A stretch of 33,941 nt of DNA, taken from positions 1 through 33,941 of the forward strand of contig JAUSGV010000066.1 of NCBI GenBank assembly GCA_030648675.1, given 5' to 3'. Position numbers and translations under genes: made by a program. Source of the stretch: Dehalococcoidales bacterium (GTDB lineage: Bacteria > Chloroflexota > Dehalococcoidia > Dehalococcoidales > UBA2162). Below, in pieces: positions 23,019-31,040 of the stretch (position 1 is the stretch's first letter; each line of letters starts with the position of its first letter). A model generated the notes under the pieces. It did not search any database. It was not told where the DNA came from and worked only from the letters and a program-made list of their open reading frames with translations.

Positions 23019-23258
23019 CTATTTCTTCGCCGTTTTGGCTTTGGCCTTACTCGCCTTAGGCTTCATCGGCTCATCGCAGCACAGCAAGACCCTTTCTTCC
23101 CCGATCGCGACGCCGCCGACTTCCTCGACGACCACTGCCAAACCGCATACCTGGCATTCCAAAGCTTGGCCTTTGGTCACCTTTGTTCTGGCAGCCGGCT
23201 TTGCCTTTGCCGCCGATTTCTTGACCACCTTCTTTTGAGTTGCCGCTTTTTGAGCCAT
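23019..23258 (-). CDS. Lys/Ala-rich protein with desulforedoxin-like Cys4 knuckle
   Basis: A 79-residue protein with three parts. Residues 1-30 are a histone H1-like Lys/Ala tail (QKKVVKKSAAKAKPAARTK). Residues 33-66 resemble a desulforedoxin/desulfoferrodoxin N-terminal domain: E-C35-Q-V-C38-G...L-L-C60-C61-D-E-P-M-K, which should bind one Fe or Zn. Residues 66-79 are a second Lys/Ala tail. The spacing between the Cys pairs is 21 residues rather than about 15, so the loop is longer than usual. ATG 23258 has AGGAGG upstream. The tails suggest nucleic-acid or polyanion binding; the exact job is unknown. Confidence 0.75.
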   Translation of the reverse strand: MAQKAATQKKVVKKSAAKAKPAARTKVTKGQALECQVCGLAVVVEEVGGVAIGEERVLLCCDEPMKPKASKAKAKTAKK

Positions 23259-23279
23259 TCTTCCTCCTAAAAAGTTTTA

Positions 23280-23651
23280 TTACTTTGCGGTGCCTCCGGT
23301 TACGTACACGCCGAACACACCCATCTGGTCGTTAAAGACAACGGTACAATTATAGGAGGTATTGCCCGCCTGGATCGCCGCCAGGTCGTTGAGGGTACAG
23401 GCTTGTCCGCCGAGGGTCAGCGTCGTATTGGGTGAAATCGAGTAGGACTGCGTCCCGCCGGCAGTTTGAACGTTAATCGAGGAGTTTCCCCCGGCACTAG
23501 CCACCTTTACCCCGGCGAAAACGCCTGTGACGTTTTGATTCGCCGTAGGGGTTTTCGGTACTGTCGTCGGCTGATTGGTTTGAAGGTTGCAGCCCGCAAA
23601 AACCAGCATAACCAGCAGTATACCTGCTATACCAAAGAATTTCCTTTTCAC
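23280..23651 (-). CDS. Putative lipoprotein (123 aa)
   Basis: From GTG 23651 the protein reads KRKFFGIAGILLVMLVFAGC, a basic N terminus, hydrophobic core and lipobox-like FAGC, so it should be an exported lipoprotein. The mature part starts with a Thr/Pro/Asn-rich linker and continues as a small beta-rich domain (about 45-120) with the phrase ISPNTTLTLGGQACTLNDLAAIQAGNTSYNCTVVFND. The two Cys there could form a disulfide. I prefer GTG 23651, behind AAGGCGGA, to the upstream ATG at 23717, which would add 22 residues before the signal peptide. The family is not recognised. It lies 78 bp downstream of the cytochrome b gene. Confidence 0.7.
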   Translation of the reverse strand: MKRKFFGIAGILLVMLVFAGCNLQTNQPTTVPKTPTANQNVTGVFAGVKVASAGGNSSINVQTAGGTQSYSISPNTTLTLGGQACTLNDLAAIQAGNTSYNCTVVFNDQMGVFGVYVTGGTAK

Positions 23652-23729
23652 AGCTTGGTCCGCCTTATCTTCCGGTGACCCAATTACTATGATAGTCCAA
23701 AAATCACGCGAAATCATAACAAATATGTA

Positions 23730-24539
23730 TCATTTTATTATCGGTTGGACACCCGCCGGGGTTTTGTCCTGGCTCTGAGCTTTTGGCTCCTTGCGTTTGA
23801 AAGTCTCCGCGAACCACAGGGGGTAATGCTGTCTCGCATAGGATTCGGACACTTTGCCGTCGAGCATAGAGCTTAACGATTCATCGGTTCTGGGATGCAG
23901 CATGCTCATGTACAGGTGCACGGTAAACATGACAGAGACAACTACAAAAGCCAGCGCGTGCGTGAACGAAGCCCAAAGATACAAACTGGTTTCACCCCGC
24001 CCCTTGAAAAACCATAAAAAGAGACCTGTGGGCAAAAGCACTGCCGCGGTAATAACGACAATCAATTGCCACAATTTCTGCCCGCCGTTGATGCGCCTTT
24101 GCGGCGGCATTTCGTCGCTGGTACCGAAATAATAGCTCAATGCTGATTTCACCCACGCTATATCGTCTTTCCCCCAACGGAATGTCTCCTTAATAAAATC
24201 AGCGGTGAGCCTGGGATTGGAAATCAAAAAGATCGTTGGCACTATGGCAAAAAATATCCCTGCAATAATATGGACCGCTCTTATGTCGTTTTTTCCGTTG
24301 GCATCGAGCAGATTAAAAAATAAAAGGGCCCCGGTTACGGTTAGAAAAACAAAGGCTATCGTATGGAGCCAGTGAGTTAAAATAGCCGCCTTCCCGAACC
24401 GCACCACTGTCCTTTTCTCGGTTCCCGCTGCCAATCTGGTTCTTCTGTTCACGATGGCGAAGTTAACCGAAATGCAGATAAAGCTGATTGCGAGTAGGGC
24501 GATTTCCAGCCATCTAAGGCCGGTAAACAAACGGTCCAT
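23730..24539 (-). CDS. Cytochrome b561-type membrane subunit (formate dehydrogenase gamma-like)
   Basis: This 269-residue integral membrane diheme cytochrome has an N-terminal helix (about 8-29) and four core helices near 51-75, 88-108, 156-178 and 187-212. Likely heme ligands are H56 in LTHWLH, H90 in VHIIAG, and H194 and H208 in THALAF...TVHLYMSMLHPRTDESL, a stretch typical of formate dehydrogenase/hydrogenase gamma subunits. Such subunits pass electrons between a periplasmic redox enzyme and quinone. No catalytic or iron-sulfur subunit is encoded nearby, so its partner is unknown. It follows the Rcp1-type response regulator by 12 bp and ends the signalling operon. The RBS is AGGATGAGAAG. 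Confidence 0.87.
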   Translation of the reverse strand: MDRLFTGLRWLEIALLAISFICISVNFAIVNRRTRLAAGTEKRTVVRFGKAAILTHWLHTIAFVFLTVTGALLFFNLLDANGKNDIRAVHIIAGIFFAIVPTIFLISNPRLTADFIKETFRWGKDDIAWVKSALSYYFGTSDEMPPQRRINGGQKLWQLIVVITAAVLLPTGLFLWFFKGRGETSLYLWASFTHALAFVVVSVMFTVHLYMSMLHPRTDESLSSMLDGKVSESYARQHYPLWFAETFKRKEPKAQSQDKTPAGVQPIIK

Positions 24540-24551
24540 AATCTTCTCATC

Positions 24552-24989
24552 CTAATCTAAAGGCAGCTTTACCTTGCTTAGCCAGAAATCTAGTAAAGAA
24601 CGTACGACGTCTGTCAGGGTGCCCAGATCCAAAGGTTTCACCAGATAACAATTGGCACAAAGATCGTAACAGGTCGAAACGTCCACGGGGGAACTCGACC
24701 CTGTCAACACAATCACCGGTATCCTCTTGAATTTAGGCGAAGATTTTAATTCAGCCAGCAATTCACGCCCATCGTAACGCGGCAAATTTAAATCAAGTAT
24801 GATAATTGCCGGCCTCGGAGAACCTTGTGATTCCATTTGATGGTTTAGAAAATCTGTGGCTTCGATGCCGTCCCGGGCCACATGAACGACTACATCCGGC
24901 CGGAATTCTTTTATTATGTCGGTTATGAGTACGACATCTCCCGGATTGTCTTCGACAAGCAGGACGTCTACATTCGGTTCATCCGGCAT
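24552..24989 (-). CDS. Single-domain response regulator (Rcp1-like)
   Basis: A 145-residue stand-alone receiver of the Rcp1 type that partners phytochrome-like kinases. Key residues are present: E13/D14 in LLVEDNPGD, phospho-acceptor D66 in IIILDLNLPRYDG, T96 in VIVLTG and K118 in YLVKPL. There is no output domain, so it would signal through protein contacts or phosphorelay. ATG 24989 has GGGAGG upstream and overlaps the end of the preceding kinase gene by 11 nt, so the pair is translationally coupled. Its likely phosphodonor is that kinase. Confidence 0.93.
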   Translation of the reverse strand: MPDEPNVDVLLVEDNPGDVVLITDIIKEFRPDVVVHVARDGIEATDFLNHQMESQGSPRPAIIILDLNLPRYDGRELLAELKSSPKFKRIPVIVLTGSSSPVDVSTCYDLCANCYLVKPLDLGTLTDVVRSLLDFWLSKVKLPLD

Positions 24990-26445
24990 TCCTTGTGCCT
25001 CCCGGATTTACCGGCAGGGTGAAAGTAAATGTCGACCCCTTGTCCGGTTGCGAATCCACATAAACTTGCCCACCGTGACTTTCGATTATTTTTTTTACAA
25101 TTGCCAGACCGGTCCCGGTTCCCGGGTACTTGCCTCTCGCTTGTAGCTGTTGGAATAAAACGAATAAACGGGAAGAGAATTTCGGATCGATACCGATCCC
25201 GTTGTCCTTTACGGAAAAGGCCCATTCGTGCTTTTCTTCATCCTTCCAGGCCGAAACGTGTATTTGCGGAGTTTGTTCACCATGGAATTTGATTGCGTTA
25301 TCGATCAGGTGCTGTAATGCCCGTGCGATAAGCGTTCCATCGGCACGGATTACCGGGAGCGGATCGTGCGTTACAATCGCCCCGGTTTCCTTTACCTCGT
25401 TTTTAAGCCGCTCCATAATTTCACGGAACACGGTTTCCATATTCACGTCTTCGAATTGCCCATCGTGGCCGGCACGTGAATACGCTAAAAGGTCGTCTAT
25501 CAGTCTTTCCATCCGGGCAGCATTACTTACGATATACCCTATGTATTCATCAGCATCGGCCCCCAGTTTATCTTTGTAATGTTTTTCTAACATCTGGGAA
25601 AAGCTCGTTACCATGCGCAGCGGCTCCTTCAAATCATGTGACGCCGCATTGGCATACATCCTCAATTGCCTTTCGGCTTCAGCCAATTTCCTGTGGGCCG
25701 CTTCAAGTTCTGCCTTCGAGGCGATGACGTTTTTTAGATTTTCCGTCATCCGGTTGAAAGCCCGTGACAGGTCGGCGAACTCGTCATTTCCGGAAACAGG
25801 AATTACGTAGTCCAGATTACCTGAACCTACGATCTGGGGCCCAACAATCACTTTTGCAAGAGAACCTAATATCCGGCGGTTTATCAGTAACGCGTTGATA
25901 TATATCCCTATCCCGAAGATCAGGAATAAACCTAGCATCATTAAATTGTTAGTTTGCCTTAGTCTGTCGGATTTTTCATGTATTAAAAAATGAAGTCGAA
26001 TAATGTCCGTAACCATAGCCTGACTTTGTGCCTGCATCCGGCTCCACAACGTGCGAACGTACGCCAGATCGTTTAATGCAGACGGATTGGCATCAACATA
26101 GGATTGTATGTCGGAAAGTACTGCCAGAAATCTTTTCTGGTTCGCATTAGCTTCATCAACCAGACTTTGTTCTAACGCAGATTCCGCTTTAAAACGAGAA
26201 AGGTTGTCGGAAACGGCGTTTGTCTTTAACCTTAATAATTCGAGTTGGGAAGGGTATTGGAAAAGCAAATAGGCATTGGTGAGATAGGCGATCTCCTGGG
26301 CGTTTTGCTGAATACTCTCCGTCATACGCAGGTCAGTCTGGACTCTTTGTGCCCGGTTGTTCCAAAAAATTACTACACACACCGCTATCAGGACCATGAT
26401 AGCCCCAATAGAGGTACTTATATAAAACCGCGTCCTTACTCGCAC
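24979..26445 (-). CDS. Membrane sensor histidine kinase (HAMP, phytochrome-like HisKA)
   Basis: A 488-residue sensor kinase. TM1 is about 7-29, followed by a 135-residue extracytoplasmic helical region (about 30-165, four-helix-bundle type) and TM2 about 166-188. A HAMP domain (about 189-240) and a short coiled coil lead to the HisKA domain with H270 in AASHDLKEPLRM. The ATPase has HLIDNAIKFHG (N box), KDNGIGID (G1) and GTGTGLAIVKK (G2). The start is GTG 26445, 9 bp after the stop of the binding-protein gene. The extracytoplasmic bundle is a plausible docking site for that binding protein; this is inference from gene order. Confidence 0.93.
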   Translation of the reverse strand: MRVRTRFYISTSIGAIMVLIAVCVVIFWNNRAQRVQTDLRMTESIQQNAQEIAYLTNAYLLFQYPSQLELLRLKTNAVSDNLSRFKAESALEQSLVDEANANQKRFLAVLSDIQSYVDANPSALNDLAYVRTLWSRMQAQSQAMVTDIIRLHFLIHEKSDRLRQTNNLMMLGLFLIFGIGIYINALLINRRILGSLAKVIVGPQIVGSGNLDYVIPVSGNDEFADLSRAFNRMTENLKNVIASKAELEAAHRKLAEAERQLRMYANAASHDLKEPLRMVTSFSQMLEKHYKDKLGADADEYIGYIVSNAARMERLIDDLLAYSRAGHDGQFEDVNMETVFREIMERLKNEVKETGAIVTHDPLPVIRADGTLIARALQHLIDNAIKFHGEQTPQIHVSAWKDEEKHEWAFSVKDNGIGIDPKFSSRLFVLFQQLQARGKYPGTGTGLAIVKKIIESHGGQVYVDSQPDKGSTFTFTLPVNPGGTRNAG

Positions 26446-26454
26446 ATCCGGTAC

Positions 26455-27462
26455 CTAACGAATGATGGTCACTGCCGACCGATTCACGGCCCTAAGCGCG
26501 TCAAGGTAAAAGAAAGCCGCGAAATCAGGAATTTTGTTTGGAGACACCAAACCGGCTTCACTCATCCATTTCGCTTCATCGTTCATTATCGCGACCACGG
26601 CGAGGTCCAATGACAACATAAAACGGGTTAACGGCCATTCGGTTTCGATATATCCGGAATCGAGGTTTTGCTGCTTTGCTATTATCGTTTTCGCGTCTGT
26701 CGGCTGATTTAAAATAAACTGTTCGGCTGCATCTATTGCTCTGAGGTACTTTTCTACTAATTCTTCATAGGCAGTTATCCGATCCGCGCGTGCTACGGCT
26801 AGTCTGTAGCTTGTTTGATTACCCTGTGCCGGCCAGGTCAGAATGTCGGATTGCGGTTCAAGCTGATTTACGTAAATTCTCGAAAAAACTACTGCACTTA
26901 ACTCGCCGGCGTTGTAGTAATTAATCAATTGTGTCTGCGTGCCGTTAACAACAGTTATGTCCCTTAAACTAAGCCCGTTACGCTCCAAAAGGCGGCTCAA
27001 ATAGAATAAATTAACCGTGTCCGTGTTTACGCCAACCCTTTGGCCCTTTAAGGCAACAACCCCATCAATTCCGCTGCTTTTTCGAGCGGCCAATAATACC
27101 CCTTCGTATTTACTGTCGCTCGCAATTACTCTTACCGGTTGATTATCCAGGATGTTCCTGACCATTATGAATTCGGTCACGTAAGCGATATCCAAATTTC
27201 CTTCTGCCAGGGCGGCGGAAGCCTGAGTTCCCGTTTCGAAGCGTGTGAAAGTTACATTCAGGCCGTTGGCAGCAAAATATCCCTGGGCGTCAGCTATCAC
27301 TGCCGGACCGGCGGTAAGGTCTTTGAGGATGCCGACTCGTATAGATTCAACGGTTACCGGTTGGCCGTTTTGAGAACATGCCGTCCCTCCGGACGCTGCA
27401 AATAGTAGTGCCGCCGCGGCAACGGCTATTGTTTGAGTAATTTTGTAAACGTAACACCTCAT
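26455..27462 (-). CDS. NMT1/THI5-like periplasmic substrate-binding protein
   Basis: A 335-residue exported binding protein of the NMT1/SsuA/TauA type. A signal peptide (about 1-28) ends in GGTAC, possibly a lipoprotein cleavage site with C29 although the lipobox is imperfect. The mature protein opens IRVGILKDLTAGPAVIADAQGYFAANGLNVTF and contains the family pieces GNLDIAYV and LKGQRVGVNT. The fold binds small organic ligands. No ABC permease or ATPase gene accompanies it; instead it lies between two kinase genes. Its ATG overlaps the upstream kinase stop by 4 nt (ATGA). A sensory rather than transport role is likely. Confidence 0.88.
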   Translation of the reverse strand: MRCYVYKITQTIAVAAAALLFAASGGTACSQNGQPVTVESIRVGILKDLTAGPAVIADAQGYFAANGLNVTFTRFETGTQASAALAEGNLDIAYVTEFIMVRNILDNQPVRVIASDSKYEGVLLAARKSSGIDGVVALKGQRVGVNTDTVNLFYLSRLLERNGLSLRDITVVNGTQTQLINYYNAGELSAVVFSRIYVNQLEPQSDILTWPAQGNQTSYRLAVARADRITAYEELVEKYLRAIDAAEQFILNQPTDAKTIIAKQQNLDSGYIETEWPLTRFMLSLDLAVVAIMNDEAKWMSEAGLVSPNKIPDFAAFFYLDALRAVNRSAVTIIR

Positions 27463-29543
27463 GACAAAACTTGCTCCTGGCTCCCTGTTTCCTTTTCGGT
27501 ATTATTGATAGCAACGGTAAAATAGAAAGTCGATCCTTTGCCTGGCTCCGACTCTACCCAGACGCGTCCTCCGTGCCTTTGCACTACGCGTTTGGTTATA
27601 GCCAGGCCCATGCCTGAGCCGGGGTACTCCTCCTGGGGATTTAATCTGCTGAAAATCACAAACAAACGGCCAAACAACTCTTGAGATATGCCGATCCCAT
27701 TGTCTTTGACATAAAAAATCCATTCGCTGTCTTTTTTGTACGAAACACGTACCACCGGCTGCTCTCCCTGGCAGTGGAATTTGATGGCATTTGAAATTAA
27801 ATTTTGCAGAACCTGAGCCATCTGCGCCGGGTCCGCCTCGATCTCGGGCAGTTTGTCGTGAGTTATTGTTGCGCCGGTTTCTTCGATACTTACCTTAAGG
27901 TTTACTAAAACATCCTGAAACACCCTTTCCATGTCGACTTGCTGGAACGGTAATGTCTGTGTTGCCACCCTGGAAAATATCAGCAAATCGTCTAGCAGCC
28001 TCTGCATGCGCGCGGCTCCGTTGACGACGAATTCGACATACTCTCTTGCCCTTGCGTCCAGTTTGTCCTCCAGGTATTTTGCTAAAGACTGGCTGAAACT
28101 GGTCATCATTCGCAGCGGCTCGCGCAAGTCATGAGACGCCGCGTAAACGAACTGCTGTAGTTGGGCGTTAGCTTCCTCAAGTTTGACGGAATATTCCTTG
28201 AGCTTAACTTCCGCCTTCTTCCGTTCGGTGATGTCTACGCTTATTGAGATGGCGTAGGTTTTCCCGCCAATGGTAATCTGTTCGCTCGAGGAAAGCACGG
28301 ATATGAGTTTGCCCGTCTTGGTCCTTACGCTAAACTCACGGTTAATCATCTTGCCCGTCTCAAGAAAGTCCTGGATGCCTGCCGCCCGCTGCTCCGCATT
28401 TGGGAACATGCCCAGCTCGACGGAGGTATGGCCAACTATCTCTTCCCGGTTGTATTCCGTCAGCCTTAAGAAGCTATCGTTCACTTCGGTCCAGCGCCCG
28501 TCAGGGAGAGAAGCAATCGTCATCGCCAAGGGGCTGGATTGGAAAGTCTTGAAGAACCTTTCCTCGCTTTCCTTGAGTGCTTGCTCCGCTTTCTTGTGGG
28601 CTGTTATATCAACTAATATGCCCCGAACCCCCTGGACCTCGGCATTTTTGATTGCAAGACTGTGTACAAGTGCCGGGAATTGCGTCCCGTCCCGCCTTTT
28701 TATTAAGTACTCATTTGCACCGGCATCTTCGCCGCGAAGGACTCGCGCGAAACTGCTCCTGGCCGTAACGACGTAAGCTGGAGAAAAGATATCGAACAGA
28801 CTCAAACCCTTTTTGACTTCCTCTTCACTGGACCCCAATAAAGCCAGCATCCGGCGATTGGTATAAGTTAACGCACCGCTTGTATCAGTTTCATATATTC
28901 CTTCGGATAGAGCGTCGGCAAGTTCGCGAAATCTCTGTTCGCTTTCTTTCAAGGCTGTTTCAGCTTTTTTTTGCTCGGTCACGTCCATGATTGCCAGTCT
29001 GCATTGGCGTTGCCCGCCGACTTCCGGAGTCCACCCGATCCGCGCACTGACCGCAAAAACGCTGCCGCTGCTCTTATGCATCTGGTATTCACATGCGATC
29101 AACGCTTTCGACTTTTCAGCATTCTGTAAGCACAGATAAAAGGTATCCGTATAGGCCGGCAAAAGGTATCTGGTAAAGACATCGTTAAGCAGGTCCTGTC
29201 TGCTCAACCCCAGCATGGTACATCCGGTCAAGTTGACCTCAAGAATGCGATAATCGGGTGCCAGCGTAAAATAGCCGACTGGCGCGAAGTCAAATAACTC
29301 TCTATAATCGTCGCGCGATTTCTCCAGTTCCTTGCTGATCCGCTGTAACGACTCGTTCTGCGTGGCGAGCTGAATCTGGTGCACGTTTAATTCCTGGACT
29401 ACTTCTTCGATTTTTTCGGCCGGCATTTCAGAAACATCGAGCGGGATTTTCTCCGCTTGAGCTTCTGCCCGCTGGCGGGCGCTGATTTCCGTATCGTTTG
29501 ACGATTCTTTGAGTTTTGTTTTACTTCCGTTCGAATTTTTCAT
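27459..29543 (-). CDS. Triple-PAS sensor histidine kinase (phytochrome-like HisKA)
   Basis: A 694-residue soluble kinase with no membrane segment. An N-terminal coiled coil (about 20-80) is followed by three PAS/PAC domains at about 80-192, 205-318 and 328-443. HisKA has H471 in YAASHDLREPLRMM. The ATPase has NLISNAIKFH (N585), KDNGIGIS (D614) and GSGMGLAITK. The kinase core closely resembles that of the membrane kinase downstream, so one may derive from the other. It follows the receiver/cytochrome-b5-like fusion gene by 15 bp and overlaps the binding-protein gene by 4 nt. PAS ligands are unknown; heme, flavin or redox sensing is possible. Confidence 0.94.
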   Translation of the reverse strand: MKNSNGSKTKLKESSNDTEISARQRAEAQAEKIPLDVSEMPAEKIEEVVQELNVHQIQLATQNESLQRISKELEKSRDDYRELFDFAPVGYFTLAPDYRILEVNLTGCTMLGLSRQDLLNDVFTRYLLPAYTDTFYLCLQNAEKSKALIACEYQMHKSSGSVFAVSARIGWTPEVGGQRQCRLAIMDVTEQKKAETALKESEQRFRELADALSEGIYETDTSGALTYTNRRMLALLGSSEEEVKKGLSLFDIFSPAYVVTARSSFARVLRGEDAGANEYLIKRRDGTQFPALVHSLAIKNAEVQGVRGILVDITAHKKAEQALKESEERFFKTFQSSPLAMTIASLPDGRWTEVNDSFLRLTEYNREEIVGHTSVELGMFPNAEQRAAGIQDFLETGKMINREFSVRTKTGKLISVLSSSEQITIGGKTYAISISVDITERKKAEVKLKEYSVKLEEANAQLQQFVYAASHDLREPLRMMTSFSQSLAKYLEDKLDARAREYVEFVVNGAARMQRLLDDLLIFSRVATQTLPFQQVDMERVFQDVLVNLKVSIEETGATITHDKLPEIEADPAQMAQVLQNLISNAIKFHCQGEQPVVRVSYKKDSEWIFYVKDNGIGISQELFGRLFVIFSRLNPQEEYPGSGMGLAITKRVVQRHGGRVWVESEPGKGSTFYFTVAINNTEKETGSQEQVLS

Positions 29544-29558
29544 GACCTTCCGCTCAAG

Positions 29559-30620
29559 CTAGGAATAAACGATCTTCTTGCCGAAGTAATCCAGGAGAAC
29601 GGCAAACACGAATTGAATAATGAGCAGGACCAGATACAAATAGGCGGCCGGGGAAGCCAGCACTATCTCCGGGCTGGTGAGCCTCCAGAGAAACAGGCCC
29701 AATATAGCGATAAACAAGAAAACGCTCAGGCTGAATTTATAATTGAATTTTCGCGATACCTGGTTTTCATAACTGACTGCCCACCCGATAAGTCCGGTGA
29801 AGATACTTACAGGTAAAGTAACCAACCCCAACAAAAGCAGGTACAGGGTTATCTGGTCGAAAATGCTTTTGCCAAGAAGTATCCATGCTGCGAAAGAAAA
29901 AGGGGCAACAACCGTGTAAGCAACCGTCAAATGGACCAGTGAAGTATGCGGCTTGAGGCTGTCGATCTTGCGGAATAGTTTGTGTTGAGCTGTCTCCTTT
30001 AAAGCAAGAAAACCGACGATAGGCAGCCGCGCCATCACCTCTTCGCCGTGCGGCGCCGGCAGAATTGCTTCAGTTAGGTCAATCCCGGCGCGGTGCTTTG
30101 CGCTGTGCAGGCCCTCTTTCCAACGTCTGCTGCCCGTCGCGTCAAACACCTGTCCTTTGAAGGCCACATAGGCTGCCCTGCCCTCTTTGCCGTCGGAACC
30201 GGCAAGTTCTTCAACGGAGAATGCGGTTTCCCTGCCCGCCCTCCTTGCTATCGCGTAGCGGATAGTCCTGACCAGCGTGTTGGCATCGATTTTTCCTTTA
30301 ACGAGGTAATCCTGCGCCCCCCGCCGGACCGTGCTGACGGCAAAAGTATCGTCATCGAGGCCGGTAAGGATAATAATTGGCAACACCGGAGCCACCGATT
30401 GAACGCGGGTAAAAGTCGTCGAACGCTGCGGGCTGTCTGGCAGGCCGAGGTCGAGTAATACGATGCTGTACCGGTTATCCGAAAGACTGTCGATGCCGCT
30501 TTTCAGAGTCTGTTTCCAGTCTACGGTAAAAGCCATGCCCGCGGCTTCGGCAAGCATATCCTCGATGAGGCGGGCATCTCCAGGGTTGTCCTCAATGAGA
30601 AGAACCCGTATATTTTCCAT
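29559..30620 (-). CDS. Response regulator fused to cytochrome-b5-like heme/steroid-binding and DUF2231-like membrane domains
   Basis: A 353-residue three-part protein. Residues 1-128 form a receiver with E10/D11, phospho-acceptor D57 in IVLLDLGLPDS, T86 and K108. Residues about 133-205 match the cytochrome b5-like heme/steroid-binding family: FSVEELAGSDGKEG, YVAFKGQVFDATGSRRWKEG, then H172, H176 and APHGEEV (H191) as candidate ligands. Residues about 223-350 hold four membrane helices beginning PHTSLVHLTVAY, as in DUF2231 proteins. I chose ATG 30620 behind CAGGAGCAGC; the open frame reaches 30737, but the added 39 residues look non-coding. The family links b5-like and DUF2231 domains elsewhere; the receiver fusion is the unusual part. 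Confidence 0.82.
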   Translation of the reverse strand: MENIRVLLIEDNPGDARLIEDMLAEAAGMAFTVDWKQTLKSGIDSLSDNRYSIVLLDLGLPDSPQRSTTFTRVQSVAPVLPIIILTGLDDDTFAVSTVRRGAQDYLVKGKIDANTLVRTIRYAIARRAGRETAFSVEELAGSDGKEGRAAYVAFKGQVFDATGSRRWKEGLHSAKHRAGIDLTEAILPAPHGEEVMARLPIVGFLALKETAQHKLFRKIDSLKPHTSLVHLTVAYTVVAPFSFAAWILLGKSIFDQITLYLLLLGLVTLPVSIFTGLIGWAVSYENQVSRKFNYKFSLSVFLFIAILGLFLWRLTSPEIVLASPAAYLYLVLLIIQFVFAVLLDYFGKKIVYS

Positions 30621-30859
30621 GCTGCTCCTGGACGGACTCACCTGTGCCGCGAAAAAACCATCGGAGAGCAGGTGCTGCCAAGATAATTCTAGACCTATTC
30701 CCGTTGCAGAGTCATAAAATCTGAATTCATAGACCATAAAGATTTTGTAACATTTTCATTTCTGTCCGTTGTTGTCTATAGTTGACTAATTCGCTTCGCG
30801 GGCTGATCCGAAAAATCAGGACCAATTACTTCTGCTGGAATTCAAGCCCCATTTCGCTA

Positions 30860-30865
30860 TATACT
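30860..30865 (+). promoter_or_regulatory. Possible -10 of the leuA leader transcript
   Basis: TATACT at 30860-30865 lies 9 nt before the ATG of the short leader ORF. The -35 region (around 30836-30841, TGGAAT) is weak. Confidence 0.35.
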
Positions 30866-30874
30866 ATAGAAACT

Positions 30875-30958
30875 ATGAACACCATCCATATTCTGTTGCG
30901 TGCCCACAATTTGGCCGGCAGAGACAAACTCATCCTTACCGTCCCCTCACCTTTTTAA
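30875..30958 (+). CDS. Possible 27-aa leader peptide upstream of leuA
   Basis: A short ORF MNTIHILLRAHNLAGRDKLI... ends at TAA 30956-30958. It contains five Leu and four Ile among 27 residues. Its 3' end runs into the left arm of the nested hairpin at 30944-30995, as expected for a translation-coupled leader. There is no SD and the start is nearly leaderless. The downstream hairpin has no T run, so classical attenuation is not shown. Confidence 0.3.
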   Translation: MNTIHILLRAHNLAGRDKLILTVPSPF

Positions 30959-30995
30959 TTTCCCTCTCCCTCGATGGGAGAGGTGTAGGTGAGGG
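30944..30995. repeat. Nested hairpin of CCCTCACC type upstream of leuA
   Basis: The outer arms are CCCTCACC (30944-30951) and GGTGAGGG (30988-30995). The inner arms are CCTCTCCC (30963-30970) and GGGAGAGG (30976-30983), with loop TCGAT. It resembles extragenic repeats of this style in other genomes. The rest of the 30621-31040 gap shows no further gene. Confidence 0.65.
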
Positions 30996-31040
30996 TGAAG
31001 CTAATTTCAAATACGGTAAGGAAGGAGTTTGAAACCCGTT

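Noticed and set aside
30944..30995. Hairpin upstream of leuA as an intrinsic terminator or T-box
   Set aside because: There is no T run on either strand and I found no T-box core or specifier loop. It fits an extragenic repeat better.
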